This document shows positions 38,186 through 48,309 of a stretch of 64,000 bases of DNA, piece after piece (position 1 is the first letter of the stretch; every line of letters starts with the position of its first letter). The position numbers and the translations under genes were made by a program. The notes under the pieces are model-generated. The model made no database searches. It saw only the letters and a program-made list of their open reading frames with translations, and was not told the origin of the DNA. This DNA comes from Methylophaga sp. (lineage in GTDB: Bacteria > Pseudomonadota > Gammaproteobacteria > Nitrosococcales > Methylophagaceae). The stretch lies in the NCBI GenBank assembly GCA_011053005.1, contig DRHW01000003.1:48463-112462 (forward strand). Reading direction: 5' to 3'.

Positions 38186-40846
38186 TTACGACTCCACTAA
38201 ATATTTAGTCACAACTTCATAAACATCTGACGATAAGTCAGGTTGGCTAGCAATATCATTTAACGCTTGCTTCATCATCGCTTGACGCGCCTCGTCATAT
38301 TGTCGCCATGAGTTAAACGCACCTAACATTCTTGATGCCACTTGGGGATTAAGCTTATTTAATACCAAAATCTGCTCAGCTAAAAATTGATAACCCGAGC
38401 CATCTTTTGCATGGAAATTAATAGGATTATTTCGACAAAATTGGCCAATTAGCGCGCGTACATTATTCGGGTTTTTAATACTAAACGCTGGATGTTTCAT
38501 TAAACCTTTAACACGTATTAAGGTATTGGGTAAGTTCGATTGCGCTTGTACTGTCAACCATTTATCAACAACTAAGCGATCATGTTGCCATTGTTCATAA
38601 AACGCGCGTAAGGCATGTTCACTTTCAGGACCCGCTTGATCAGATAATAAAGCCAACCCTGTCAATGTATCCGTCATATTATCAGACTGTTTCATCTGCT
38701 TAAGACAGCGCTGGGTTTGCATAGGATCGCCAGCCGTCATCAAGTAACTTAAACATATATTTTTAAGACTACGTTTAGCCATTTCTTCAGCATTAAACTG
38801 ATATTTCCCAGTTGCACTATAACGTTGATAAAGCGCACTAAATTGTTGTTTTAAACCGGTAGCAATCGCTTTTTTCACAAATTGACGAGCTGCATGAATC
38901 GCATCGACATCGGCTATCGTCATTTGCGCGGCAAGATAATTTTCACTTGGAATCGTTAACATTTTAGCAATCAATGCAGGATCGGTATCATCATCACTTA
39001 ATACATTGCCAAATTGTTCAATCAGGCCTTCGGGTAATACCAATGCTCGGTTCTGTTGAAAATCATCCACCAAACTTAATAACACATTAATAAGCCACGT
39101 TTGGCCTGCATCCCAGCGATTAAAACTATCACTATCATTCGCCATCAAGAAGGCTAAATCAGTATCGCTACGTACCATCTTAATTTTTACGGGTGCAGAA
39201 AAGCCACGGAGTAATGACGGAACAGGCTCAACATCGATATTCACAAAAGTGAAAGTATGTTGCTGTTCAGTGATGTTTAATACTCGCGTAGTTTGTTCAC
39301 TGGCTGTCGCTTCGCCTTCCAATTGCAGCACCATCGCATCACCATTTTGGTTTAATAAACCAATGGCTAGGGGAATATAGAAAGGCAATTTTGTATTTTG
39401 ACCTGGTGTCGTTGGGCAATACTGGCTAATGGTCAATTTATAGGTTTTTGTGAGTGCATCATATTGAGTTTCAATGTTTAATACGGGCGTTCCTGCTTGT
39501 GAATACCATCGTCTGAACTGACTTAAATCAATATTATTGGCATCTTCAATAGCTCGAACAAAGTCATCCGTCGTCACCGCTTGTCCGTCATGACGATCGA
39601 AATATAAATCAGTTCCTTTTCTAAAGCCTTCGGTGCCGACAATCGTTCTAATCATGCCAACAACTTGAGCCCCTTTTTCATAAATAGTTACCGTGTAAAA
39701 GTTACTGATCTCGATAAATGATGCAGGACGAACCGGATGTGCCATCGGCCCCGCATCTTCGGCAAACTGCATGATTCGTAATTGATTAACATCATCAATC
39801 AGCTGGACAGCTGCTGAGTTCATATCACCGCTAAATTGCTGGTCACGTAAAACAGTAAAGCCTTCTTTTAAACTTAGTTGAAACCAATCACGACAGGTAA
39901 CTCGATTTCCCGACCAATTATGAAAATATTCATGACCGACAATACCCTGAATTCGATGATAATCAGCATCTGTCGCCGTTTCAGGGCTGGCTAGAACACA
40001 GGATGAATTAAATATATTTAACCCCTTATTCTCCATCGCTCCCATATTAAAATCATTGACGGCAACGATCATAAACACATCTAAATCATATTCACGACCA
40101 TAGGTTTGTTCATCCCATAACATCGCTTGTTTTAACGACATTAAGGCATGATCACATTTGTGGCTATTTTCATGATCGACATATATTTGCAAGCTTACAT
40201 CACGACCTGACATTGTTTTAAAATTATCTTGTTGACGATATAAATCACCTGCAACCAAGGCAAATAAATAGCTTGGTTTAGGGTGTGGGTCATGCCAACG
40301 TGTCCAATGACGACCGTCATCAAATTGCCCCTGTTCTTCCATATTGCCGTTCGACAACATGATAGGCCATTGTTGTTTATCACCTACGATTGAAACGGTA
40401 AATATCGCCATTACATCCGGGCGATCCATATAGTAAGTAATACGTCTAAACCCCTGCGCTTCACATTGTGTACATAATAATGCACCCGAATGATATAAGC
40501 CTTCTAATGCCGTATTTTGATCTGGTTGTATCAGCGTTTCAATTTCTAACTCAAATTTGTCAGGCAAAGCTGATAATAATAAAGCGGTGTCAGTACGCTG
40601 GTATTCATTACCTTGTAAAGGTCGGCCATCCAACTTAATTGATACTAACTCAAGATGTTCTCCATCGAGTACACAATCCGTATTGTCTTCTTTAGACAAG
40701 AGATTTTTACGCATCATTAAGATACTACGAACACGCGTGGAGGACGCATCAATATCGAAAGTTAAATGCACCGTATCAATCAAAAAATTCGGTACTTTAT
40801 AATCCGCTAAAAAAGTTTCTTTCGGCGTAGCTTTTAGTGATGACAT
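38186..40846 (-). CDS. pepN: Aminopeptidase N (M1 family)
   Basis: 886 residues. Zinc metalloaminopeptidase: substrate motif GAMENKG, the zinc site HEYFHNW with the second glutamate in KEGFTV about 18 residues on, and the remaining E. coli PepN architecture (beta-barrel, catalytic, and C-terminal HEAT-like domains). It degrades peptides from cytoplasmic protein turnover. ATG 40846, 23 bases after the YqfO-like gene's stop. Confidence 0.97.
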   Translation of the reverse strand: MSSLKATPKETFLADYKVPNFLIDTVHLTFDIDASSTRVRSILMMRKNLLSKEDNTDCVLDGEHLELVSIKLDGRPLQGNEYQRTDTALLLSALPDKFELEIETLIQPDQNTALEGLYHSGALLCTQCEAQGFRRITYYMDRPDVMAIFTVSIVGDKQQWPIMLSNGNMEEQGQFDDGRHWTRWHDPHPKPSYLFALVAGDLYRQQDNFKTMSGRDVSLQIYVDHENSHKCDHALMSLKQAMLWDEQTYGREYDLDVFMIVAVNDFNMGAMENKGLNIFNSSCVLASPETATDADYHRIQGIVGHEYFHNWSGNRVTCRDWFQLSLKEGFTVLRDQQFSGDMNSAAVQLIDDVNQLRIMQFAEDAGPMAHPVRPASFIEISNFYTVTIYEKGAQVVGMIRTIVGTEGFRKGTDLYFDRHDGQAVTTDDFVRAIEDANNIDLSQFRRWYSQAGTPVLNIETQYDALTKTYKLTISQYCPTTPGQNTKLPFYIPLAIGLLNQNGDAMVLQLEGEATASEQTTRVLNITEQQHTFTFVNIDVEPVPSLLRGFSAPVKIKMVRSDTDLAFLMANDSDSFNRWDAGQTWLINVLLSLVDDFQQNRALVLPEGLIEQFGNVLSDDDTDPALIAKMLTIPSENYLAAQMTIADVDAIHAARQFVKKAIATGLKQQFSALYQRYSATGKYQFNAEEMAKRSLKNICLSYLMTAGDPMQTQRCLKQMKQSDNMTDTLTGLALLSDQAGPESEHALRAFYEQWQHDRLVVDKWLTVQAQSNLPNTLIRVKGLMKHPAFSIKNPNNVRALIGQFCRNNPINFHAKDGSGYQFLAEQILVLNKLNPQVASRMLGAFNSWRQYDEARQAMMKQALNDIASQPDLSSDVYEVVTKYLVES

Positions 40847-40869
40847 ATCAACAACTCTGTATCTGTAGG

Positions 40870-41190
40870 TTAAAAATCGTCTAGTGTTTGAATTGACCAG
40901 ACTTCATAAGCAGGGGTTTCATAAGGATGACTGAGAATTAATGCCTGCAAAACAGCTTTAATCTTATCGCTAGCACAGATCATTTCTACTCGATATTCAA
41001 CCACGGTTTCTATTTTGTCTTGTTCACCGATAAAAGGTTGGCTGCCTGACAAGGGTTTAAATTGACCTGTACCGATGGTTTCCCATGAACAACAGTCATA
41101 AGTATCGTAACAACCTGCACCTTGTGTAAAAACAGCTTGTTTGACACGTTCTTTATGACTTTCGGGTACAAAAAAGACCAATTTATACAT
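40870..41190 (-). CDS. NIF3/YqfO C-terminal-domain-like protein
   Basis: 106 residues with the CutA-like fold found as an insert in NIF3/YqfO proteins: YKLVFFVPESHKE, GAGCYDTYDCCSWET, GQFKPLSGS, and a C-terminal HPYETPAYEV. It stands alone instead of being fused. The cysteine pair and histidine could bind a metal. Its ATG directly follows the WD40 gene's TAA, indicating coupling. Confidence 0.85.
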   Translation of the reverse strand: MYKLVFFVPESHKERVKQAVFTQGAGCYDTYDCCSWETIGTGQFKPLSGSQPFIGEQDKIETVVEYRVEMICASDKIKAVLQALILSHPYETPAYEVWSIQTLDDF

Positions 41191-42243
41191 TTATTTAAGC
41201 AACCACTTTTGACCAATACCATTTCCAGATTCACTATAAATAGCTTTACCGTCAGGTGAAAAGGCGACGGCTTGTATGACAACGCCTGGTCGTAATGCTT
41301 GTTGACGTGCCACTTGCCAGCAATCTATTTTGTCGCCTGTTGCCACCGCCCATAAACACATCTTTTGTGATGGATGGCCCGTTATTAAATAGGCATTGTC
41401 CGGAGAAAAATCAATGGCGGACGTAGTGGTCTTAAATGAGGGAAAGTTTGGCAACGGCATATCTTTAGGCCAAGCTGATGTGCGTAATGCGTATTGTTCC
41501 TCGCCTGTTTTCATATTCCAAAAGTGAGTTTGGCCATTTGCTGCACCCGTCAATACATAACCACCTTTAGGATAAAAAGCCACGATATTAACGAGGTTTT
41601 CATGTTTCCAACTGCGTAATTGTTCGCCTGTCTCCAGCTTCCATAGACGAGCAGTTTGGTCATCACCACCTGTTAATGCATATTTACCACTGGGCGAAAT
41701 AGCTACGGCATTGATGAGTTGATTAATCGGCGAATTGACTGCTTTACCATCATGAACCAAGATTTGTACTACGCGATTTTTAATGACATCAAAATAAACT
41801 GCAGTGCGATCATAGAGTGCCAGTAATAAATAATCACCATGCAGCGACAGAGCTAGCGCTTTTATCTTAACGGGAAAACTCAACCGCAACATAGGTTCGC
41901 CTGTTGCTACTTCCCATAAAACAATCACATCTTGCTCAGACGTTGCCGCGACTTTGCCATCAGCTGAAAAGCCTACTGTGGTGGTGGTACCGACTTGATC
42001 ATTATTCTGCCAACTATAAATGACTTTATTGGCCTCAATATCCCATAGTTTTGCCGGAGCATCAGTATCGCCGACTAAAACGTATTGACCATCAGGAGAA
42101 AATGCTGCTGCATAACTGCTTAAATCGCTATGCGCCCATTGTTCATCTGAAGCGCGTTCATTGCTACATCCCACTAATAATGCTGCCATGAAAAGTAGTT
42201 TTATAAATCGTAAAAATGGCAAGTCTAATATCATGGGCATCAT
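41191..42243 (-). CDS. WD40-repeat lipoprotein
   Basis: 350 residues. Signal peptide with lipobox LLVGC (Cys26), then a soluble domain built from about six or seven WD40-like repeats (YAAAFSPDGQYVLVGDTDAPAKLW, VAISPSGKYALTGGDDQTARLW, IDFSPDNAYLITG, VAFSPDGKAIYSES). Such lipidated beta-propellers act as scaffolds in the periplasm or at the outer membrane. No partner is identifiable. It ends next to the YqfO-like gene and follows dcd in the same direction. Confidence 0.8.
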   Translation of the reverse strand: MMPMILDLPFLRFIKLLFMAALLVGCSNERASDEQWAHSDLSSYAAAFSPDGQYVLVGDTDAPAKLWDIEANKVIYSWQNNDQVGTTTTVGFSADGKVAATSEQDVIVLWEVATGEPMLRLSFPVKIKALALSLHGDYLLLALYDRTAVYFDVIKNRVVQILVHDGKAVNSPINQLINAVAISPSGKYALTGGDDQTARLWKLETGEQLRSWKHENLVNIVAFYPKGGYVLTGAANGQTHFWNMKTGEEQYALRTSAWPKDMPLPNFPSFKTTTSAIDFSPDNAYLITGHPSQKMCLWAVATGDKIDCWQVARQQALRPGVVIQAVAFSPDGKAIYSESGNGIGQKWLLK

Positions 42244-42250
42244 TTCTTAT

Positions 42251-42817
42251 TTAAGATTTGGGTAATGTTACACCTTGTTGTCCCTGATATTTTCCAGCGC
42301 GGTCAGCATACGAGGTTTCACACACTTCATCAGACTCGAAAAACAACATCTGTGCGACACCTTCGTTAGCATATATTTTTGCCGGCAAGGTTGTGGTATT
42401 AGAAAACTCTAAGGTGACATGCCCTTCCCATTCAGGTTCTAATGGCGTCACATTCACGATAATCCCACAGCGTGCATACGTTGATTTGCCTAAACAAATG
42501 GTCAGTACATTTCTAGGAATTTTAAACGTTTCAACCGTTCGAGCTAGAGCAAATGAATTGGGCGGAATAATACAAACATCTGAATTCACATCAACGAAAC
42601 TTGCTTCATCAAAGTTTTTCGGATCAACAATCGCTGAATTGATATTGGTAAAGATTTTAAATTCAGTCGAACAGCGGACATCGTAACCATAACTTGATGT
42701 GCCATAAGAAATCATTTTTCCATTCTTACCTTCACGCACTTGGCCCGCTTCGAAAGGACTGATCATGCCATGCTCTTCCGCCATCCGACGGATCCATTTG
42801 TCTGACTTTATGCTCAT
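42251..42817 (-). CDS. dcd: dCTP deaminase
   Basis: 188 residues (E. coli 193). Deaminates dCTP to dUTP for thymidylate synthesis. Family blocks: [39 protein letters not shown] with the catalytic glutamate, and [14 protein letters not shown] 42817. It follows apbC by 44 bases in the classic apbC-dcd arrangement; metG, often the third member, is not in the window. Confidence 0.97.
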   Translation of the reverse strand: MSIKSDKWIRRMAEEHGMISPFEAGQVREGKNGKMISYGTSSYGYDVRCSTEFKIFTNINSAIVDPKNFDEASFVDVNSDVCIIPPNSFALARTVETFKIPRNVLTICLGKSTYARCGIIVNVTPLEPEWEGHVTLEFSNTTTLPAKIYANEGVAQMLFFESDEVCETSYADRAGKYQGQQGVTLPKS

Positions 42818-42861
42818 AAGTTGAATCGCTTTAAATAGTAGTAACCTTAATGATAACGTGA

Positions 42862-43947
42862 TTAATCGTTCTTAATCACGATATTTGGAAATGCCGAGGT
42901 GTAATCTTTACCTTGTTTGGCCAAGCGCGCCGCTAAACGTCGAGCAATTGTACGATAAGCCATACCAATTGTGCCATTAGGGTTGTTGACTACGGTTGGA
43001 TGACCACCATCAGCATCTTCACGAATTTTAATATCTAACGGCAAGTCACCGAGTAAATCAACGCCATATTGTTCAGCCATTTTTTCACCACCGCCGGCAC
43101 CAAAAACATGCTCTTCATGACCACAATTACTGCAAATATGCGTACTCATATTTTCAATCACGCCCATGACAGGCACATTGACCTTTTGAAACATTTTTAA
43201 CGCTTTGCGTGCATCTAATAAGGCAATATCTTGTGGTGTTGTGACAATAACCGCGCCGCTGACCGGCACTTTTTGCGATAACGTTAATTGAATATCGCCA
43301 GTACCAGGTGGTAAATCGATCACCAAATAATCAAGATCACTCCAATTAGTATCATTAAGCATTTGTTCTAATGCCTGGGTCACCATTGGGCCACGCCAAA
43401 TCATCGGTTCTTCTTCATCTATCAAAAAGCCAATCGACATACATTGCAGGCCATAACTTTCGATGGGTTCAATGCGCTTGCCATCAATGGATTCAGGACG
43501 TTGTGAAGTGCCTAACATTCTTGGCTGGCTTGGACCATAGATATCAGCATCTAAAATACCCACTTTAGCGCCTTCAGCGGCAAGCGCTAACGCTAAATTC
43601 ACTGAAGTCGTTGATTTACCAACACCGCCTTTTCCAGAAGCAACAGCAATAATATTCTTAATATTATTAACGGCTTTAACACCTTGTTGTACTTTATGTT
43701 TGGTCACTTTCCAATCAATGACAACGGTTACATCATTAGATGCAGTATGTTGTTTTAATTCAGCCTGTAAACCTGTTTGTAAGCTTGCAACATAGCCTTC
43801 CACTGGATAACCCAAGGTCACCGTGACATTGATGCTATCGCCTTCTACTTTGACAACTACTTTTGCTTTGGAATCACCAAACGTCATCAGTGCCGAAGGA
43901 TCTTGATAATCATTAACGATTTGTTCAATTTGCAGCTGGCTTAACAT
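42862..43947 (-). CDS. apbC: Iron-sulfur cluster carrier ApbC (Mrp-type P-loop ATPase)
   Basis: 361 residues. The N-terminal MIP18-like domain (about 1-90) is followed by the deviant Walker [10 protein letters not shown] (about 108-116), [14 protein letters not shown] and the cluster-binding CSNCGHEE (about 270-277, a CxxC pair). It binds and transfers [4Fe-4S] clusters to apo-enzymes. The ATG at 43947 is standard. Confidence 0.95.
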   Translation of the reverse strand: MLSQLQIEQIVNDYQDPSALMTFGDSKAKVVVKVEGDSINVTVTLGYPVEGYVASLQTGLQAELKQHTASNDVTVVIDWKVTKHKVQQGVKAVNNIKNIIAVASGKGGVGKSTTSVNLALALAAEGAKVGILDADIYGPSQPRMLGTSQRPESIDGKRIEPIESYGLQCMSIGFLIDEEEPMIWRGPMVTQALEQMLNDTNWSDLDYLVIDLPPGTGDIQLTLSQKVPVSGAVIVTTPQDIALLDARKALKMFQKVNVPVMGVIENMSTHICSNCGHEEHVFGAGGGEKMAEQYGVDLLGDLPLDIKIREDADGGHPTVVNNPNGTIGMAYRTIARRLAARLAKQGKDYTSAFPNIVIKND

Positions 43948-44149
43948 ATTGTTTCCTTTAAAGTGCGGATCTGTTTGCAGTGGTCGCAGTGGGAGTGAAT
44001 AATTATCGGCCTATTTTATACTGTGTTGAGCAAAGCTTCATCCCTACATGTTTTATGGACATGTTTGCATCAGGTGTTATTCCTTCATATTGAAGTAGTT
44101 TTTTAACCTGTAGTATGTTTTGGAGTCGAGAAGAAGTAAAAATAGCTGT

Positions 44150-45028
44150 CTATAAAAGGCTACTATCCAAGCCAATCTGTTTTTCCCAATCACGGTAATT
44201 AAACACTTGGCCTTCTTTACGAACGCGAGCAATTTCAGCCAAATCTAAATCAGCATAAACCCACTCAGCTTTGTCATATGAACCTTCTACCAAAATACCG
44301 TTATCAGGAAAACCATAATCAACCGGCGTATAAATACTCGCTCTGCCGGTATTTACATCGACCGCTTCTGACCACGGTGCATTACCAAAAGTAGGCGATT
44401 GAATAACATAACATTGATTTTCTAAGGCGCGCGCCTGACAGCCAATTCGAACCCGATAAAAACCTGCTTCGGTATCTGTACAGCTCGGAACTAAAATCAA
44501 ATCAGCACCTGCCGCCACTTGTTGACGTGCGATTAGCGGAAACTCTGAGTCATAACAAATATTAATAGCGATTTTACCGATATCAGTATCAATCACTTTG
44601 ATTTCACTGCCAGCTTTGACTAACCATTGTTCATTTTCAAACCGTGTCATGATCAATTTGTCTTGGTAGCCAATTAAACCTTCCGGACCATACAAATTAG
44701 CTCGATTACGAAATGTCCCATCATCTTGCATGACCGGGAAAGATGTCGCCAAAATCATCACATCAAATTGGCGTGCTAACGCTTTGTGCAAATCTTGCCA
44801 TTCAGGATAAACGGTTTGCATCGCATGTAATTGGCCATTAAGATCTTTATAGATTTTTTCACCAAATAATGACGGCAACTCCATACTGCCATATTCAGGC
44901 AATACCAATAATTTAGCTTGCTGCTGGGCTGCTATACGCACCCAACTTGTCAATTTATCAACAAAATCTGACCATTGTGTAAAAAAGCTAATATCATATT
45001 GAGCAGCCGCTACTTTTAGTTTTGTCAT
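44150..45028 (-). CDS. Nitrilase-superfamily carbon-nitrogen hydrolase
   Basis: 292 residues. The catalytic Glu-Lys-Cys triad is visible in LVLPEYG, YQDKLIMTRFE and INICYDSEFPL. I start at the ATG at 45028, which overlaps the GNAT stop (TAATG); a TTG six codons upstream is possible. Members cleave amides or nitriles; the substrate is unknown. It is the last gene of an NTF2-like/GNAT/nitrilase set that recurs together, so a shared small-molecule pathway is likely. Confidence 0.88.
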   Translation of the reverse strand: MTKLKVAAAQYDISFFTQWSDFVDKLTSWVRIAAQQQAKLLVLPEYGSMELPSLFGEKIYKDLNGQLHAMQTVYPEWQDLHKALARQFDVMILATSFPVMQDDGTFRNRANLYGPEGLIGYQDKLIMTRFENEQWLVKAGSEIKVIDTDIGKIAINICYDSEFPLIARQQVAAGADLILVPSCTDTEAGFYRVRIGCQARALENQCYVIQSPTFGNAPWSEAVDVNTGRASIYTPVDYGFPDNGILVEGSYDKAEWVYADLDLAEIARVRKEGQVFNYRDWEKQIGLDSSLL

Positions 45029-45615
45029 TACAGTTTTTTCATCCAAAAAGTCATTGGCTTGGGCGATTCGTCGGTTTCACCCAACTCTTTCCAACTAAAG
45101 GTAGTATTAAGCTTAAGATGTTTTTCATAACCACGCTTACGCCAGAAAGCATCTAAAGGCACATAATCTGCTGGACGCGCAGGATGGTTATCTGGACGTT
45201 GGACACCACAAAAACAAGAATACTCAAAACTGCCTATTTTATGGGCATGCGCTTCGCGATGCTCAAAAAAAGCCACCCCCGCACCTTGCCCACGATAACT
45301 TGAAATAAGTACAGATTCGCCACAATAAAACACCTTATCAATATCATAATGAGCATCAATAAAAGGTTGTTTTACTTCCTCGGTTTCATATTTAAGCGGT
45401 ATACCTGTTGAAGCTCCCACGACTTTATCACCATCAAATGCTAAAACAATCACGCTATCAGGTGCTTGAATGTAGGTTTGCAGATACTTTTCTTCATAGG
45501 CCAGATCACCATCATAGAGATAAGGCCAATCACGAAATACCTGAATCCGCAGTTGTGCGAGTTCAGGTATATAACGAACCAATTGTTCACCCGATAGGCG
45601 TTTTAAAATCAGCAT
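45028..45615 (-). CDS. GNAT-family N-acetyltransferase
   Basis: 195 residues from ATG 45615 (a longer frame from TTG 45648 would overlap the upstream gene). YIPELAQLRIQVFRDWPYLYDG, VVGASTGIP and the acetyl-CoA loop SSYRGQGAGVAFF (about 107-119) identify a GNAT fold. Substrate unknown. It is stop-start coupled to the nitrilase gene and probably works with it on the same compound. Confidence 0.87.
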   Translation of the reverse strand: MLILKRLSGEQLVRYIPELAQLRIQVFRDWPYLYDGDLAYEEKYLQTYIQAPDSVIVLAFDGDKVVGASTGIPLKYETEEVKQPFIDAHYDIDKVFYCGESVLISSYRGQGAGVAFFEHREAHAHKIGSFEYSCFCGVQRPDNHPARPADYVPLDAFWRKRGYEKHLKLNTTFSWKELGETDESPKPMTFWMKKL

Positions 45616-45623
45616 CGCTTCGT

Positions 45624-46031
45624 TTAGCCAACGACTTGCTTGATCCAATCTTCAAGATTGTAGTAGTTCGTAACACGCGCTACTTTGCCATCACGAATAT
45701 CAAAAAATGCGCCCGCAGGTAAGTTATATTTTTGACCATTTGCTTCTGGTAAACCTTCATCAGTAGACATATATTCACCTAGTACAGTGAACTCAACCGC
45801 AGCACGGTCTCCTGCTTCATTGGTTGTAATTGAAATATCAACGATTTCTTCTTTGTAATGTGCATTCATGCGATCCATGAATGTTGAAAACACGGCTTTA
45901 CCGACTTCACGTGATCCTTGGTTAACATCGTGAATGACATCATCGGTCAACATATCAAGAAAAGCCGTCATGTCTTGACGGTTAAACGCGGCGTAATAAT
46001 CTTTTAGTAATTGTGCTGATGCTTGGTTCAT
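45624..46031 (-). CDS. NTF2/SnoaL-like ketosteroid-isomerase-related protein
   Basis: 135 residues with the NTF2 cone fold: LLKDYYAAFNRQDMTAFLDML, DDVIHDVNQGSREVG, AVEFTVLGEYMS and the C-terminal RDGKVARVTNYYNLEDW. These proteins bind small hydrophobic or polar ligands or form enzymes. SD GAGGAC precedes the ATG at 46031. First gene of the NTF2/GNAT/nitrilase set. Confidence 0.88.
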   Translation of the reverse strand: MNQASAQLLKDYYAAFNRQDMTAFLDMLTDDVIHDVNQGSREVGKAVFSTFMDRMNAHYKEEIVDISITTNEAGDRAAVEFTVLGEYMSTDEGLPEANGQKYNLPAGAFFDIRDGKVARVTNYYNLEDWIKQVVG

Positions 46032-46210
46032 AATTCTGTCCTCATAAAAACGCGCGATTTTAACGCGTTTGTACTATTTATAAAAGTTCTATTTAGTAAT
46101 GTATACGATTGTTTTCATCGTCAAACCATTGATTAATTAAATAAATAACTGTTGTCAAATACTCAGTTAATATTGACAAATTGGACCTAATTAACACGTT
46201 CATAAACAAC

Positions 46211-46245
46211 GATTGAATATTCTTATCAAAAAATAATATTCAATC
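46211..46245. repeat. AT-rich inverted repeat downstream of xoxF
   Basis: GATTGAATATT (46211-46221) and AATATTCAATC (46235-46245) are perfect complements separated by 13 bases. It lies just beyond the xoxF terminator. It may be a second, weaker hairpin or a protein-binding site; nothing else recognisable is present in 46032-46321. Confidence 0.6.
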
Positions 46246-46247
46246 AT

Positions 46248-46276
46248 AAAAAAAGCCCGACACACGTGCCGGGCTT
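46248..46276 (-). terminator. Rho-independent terminator of xoxF
   Basis: AAGCCCG...CGGGCTT (46253-46276) reads on the minus strand as GC-rich stem followed by seven T. It closes the xoxF transcript about 45 bases after the stop codon, so xoxF is monocistronic and no xoxG/xoxJ gene can follow it in the same operon. Confidence 0.9.
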
Positions 46277-46321
46277 CTTTATTAAGATTTATCTATTAAA
46301 AAAGATTAATAAATAAAGGTC

Positions 46322-48100
46322 TTATAGGCTAAATACGCTCAAGATACCGCCCAAGTTAGTCCAGCTAGATAGCGCTTTGTAAGCACCTACCGCACCAAGA
46401 CCATCACTACCATTTTCTAAGCTAGGGATCGCCATACCGATACCAGCCCAACCACCGACACCAGACAATACAGAAATGTATTGTTTGCCAGCATGTTTGT
46501 AAGTATTTACGTTACCAACGATACCTGATGCCGTTTTGAATCTCCAAAGCTCACGACCAGTTTGTGCATCAACTGCTTTGATATAGCCTTCTAATGTGCC
46601 GTAGAACACGACATCAGTAGCAGTTGCTAAAGCACCAGACCATACTGAGAAACGTTCTGGGTTAGACCATACGATCTTACCTACACGTGCATCCCAAGCA
46701 ATGAAGTTACCTAAATGTGTGCCACCTGGAGCTGGGAACATGTTTAATGTCGCACCAACATAAGGTTGGCCAGCGGTGTATTCAACTTCAAACGGTTCAT
46801 AATCCATACATACGTGGTTTGTTGGAACATAGAACAAACCGGTACGTGGTGAGTATGCAGAAGGTTGTTGATCTTTAGAACCTAATGCAGCAGGACAAAT
46901 ACCGGTTGTGTTTACATCTTCACCGTTCGCTGCAGTTGAGTATTTAGCAACACGCTGAGGAAGACCTGTTTTAAGGTCAACGCTAGTAGCCCAGTTTACT
47001 GCTGGATCAAATTTTTGAGCGACTAACAATTCACCACTAACGCGGTCCATTGTGTAACCAAAACCGTTACGATCGAAATGCACTAATGTTTTACGCATTT
47101 TGCCGTTTACTTTTTGATCAACTAACGGTGTTTCGTTCACACCATCATAATCCCACTCATCATGAGGCGTCATTTGGTAAACCCATTTCGCCATACCGGT
47201 GTCTAAATCACGACCAAATAAAGACATTGACCATTTGTTATCACCAGGACGTTGTGTAGGGTTCCATGTAGATGGGTTACCTGAACCGTAGTAGAACATG
47301 TTCAAGTCAGGATCGTAAGAATACCAACCCCATGTTGTACCACCACCAATTTTCCATTGGTCGCCGTTCCATGTTTTCAAAGAAGAATCTTTACCAACCG
47401 GTTTAAGCATAGACATTGTTTTTTCTGGATCGAAACCCATTTCAGCATCAGGACCTGTGCTGTAAACTTGCCATTTTTCTTTACCCGCTAAGTCATACGC
47501 TTTGATGTAACCATGTACGCCAAACTCACCACCCGAAATACCGACTAATACTTTATCTTTAAATACGTGTGCTGCACCGGTGCTTGTTGCACCTGTTTTA
47601 GCATCATCACGTTTGTGAGACCATACAACTTCACCACTCTTCATGTCTAAAGCGACTAATGTCGTATCTGCTTGGTTCAAGAAGATTTTACCGTCACCGT
47701 ATGCTAGACCACGGTTAACCGTGTCACAACACATAACGGGCACAGTTTCATCGTAGTTTTGTTTTGGTTCATATTTCCATTTGATCGCGCCGTCGTTATC
47801 TAAATCAAGAGCAAACACGATGTTAGGAAAGGCAGTATGTACATACATCGTGCCATCAATAACGAGAGAGTTACCTTCGTGACCACGTAAAATACCTGTT
47901 GAAAACGTCCAAGCCATTTTCAAGTCTTTAACGTTATCTTTGTTAATTTGAGTCAGTTCGCTGTAACGTTGGTTGTTATAGTTACCTGCAGCAGATACCC
48001 AGTTGTCTGCATTTTTTTGCATATCTAGGATTTCATCAGCGCTAGCTACGCCTGTAGCGGCTAATGCCATCATTGCGATTGATAATGTTTTCAGCTTCAT
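46322..48100 (-). CDS. xoxF: XoxF-type PQQ-dependent (lanthanide) methanol dehydrogenase
   Basis: 592 residues, exported via a signal peptide (residues 1-21, ending ASA). Eight-bladed PQQ propeller. A vicinal disulfide is at Cys124-Cys125 and metal ligands at Glu194 (SGGEFGVHG) and Asn275 (GSGNPS). The catalytic Asp317 is followed two residues later by Asp319 ([10 protein letters not shown]); this extra aspartate distinguishes lanthanide XoxF from calcium MxaF, which has alanine there. It oxidises methanol in the periplasm and passes electrons to a cytochrome c. SD AAAGGAAA precedes the ATG. The XoxG cytochrome and XoxJ genes are not adjacent. Confidence 0.96.
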   Translation of the reverse strand: MKLKTLSIAMMALAATGVASADEILDMQKNADNWVSAAGNYNNQRYSELTQINKDNVKDLKMAWTFSTGILRGHEGNSLVIDGTMYVHTAFPNIVFALDLDNDGAIKWKYEPKQNYDETVPVMCCDTVNRGLAYGDGKIFLNQADTTLVALDMKSGEVVWSHKRDDAKTGATSTGAAHVFKDKVLVGISGGEFGVHGYIKAYDLAGKEKWQVYSTGPDAEMGFDPEKTMSMLKPVGKDSSLKTWNGDQWKIGGGTTWGWYSYDPDLNMFYYGSGNPSTWNPTQRPGDNKWSMSLFGRDLDTGMAKWVYQMTPHDEWDYDGVNETPLVDQKVNGKMRKTLVHFDRNGFGYTMDRVSGELLVAQKFDPAVNWATSVDLKTGLPQRVAKYSTAANGEDVNTTGICPAALGSKDQQPSAYSPRTGLFYVPTNHVCMDYEPFEVEYTAGQPYVGATLNMFPAPGGTHLGNFIAWDARVGKIVWSNPERFSVWSGALATATDVVFYGTLEGYIKAVDAQTGRELWRFKTASGIVGNVNTYKHAGKQYISVLSGVGGWAGIGMAIPSLENGSDGLGAVGAYKALSSWTNLGGILSVFSL

Positions 48101-48206
48101 TAAAAATTTCCTTTATTATTAGGTTTTTTTTCGATTGTTCGTCGATGGCGTCATGCTTCAGTCACATCGATGGACAGACTTTATTCCGGATTTACCTGAT
48201 AATCAT

Positions 48207-48243
48207 TAGGACTAGCTCCCCGGTTAATAAGGAGTTACTCCTA
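48207..48243. promoter_or_regulatory. Tandem palindromic sites upstream of xoxF
   Basis: AGGAGTTACTCCT (48230-48242) is a perfect palindrome. A related TAGGACTAGCTCCC lies at 48207-48220. Their starts are 22 bases apart, close to two helical turns, and both share GGA-N5-TCC half sites. They sit about 107-143 bases before the xoxF start codon. The adjacent NarL/FixJ-type regulator is the obvious candidate to bind them, but that is an inference. Confidence 0.5.
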
Positions 48244-48309
48244 TAGGTAGAGAGGAAAACATCCAACACCCTGTTTAATAAAGATAATAATGCGTATTAA
48301 TTGCTAGAC

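Noticed and set aside
43948..44149. Possible tRNA or small RNA between apbC and the nitrilase gene
   Set aside because: I could not build a cloverleaf or a terminator-supported hairpin from it; no specific signal is visible.
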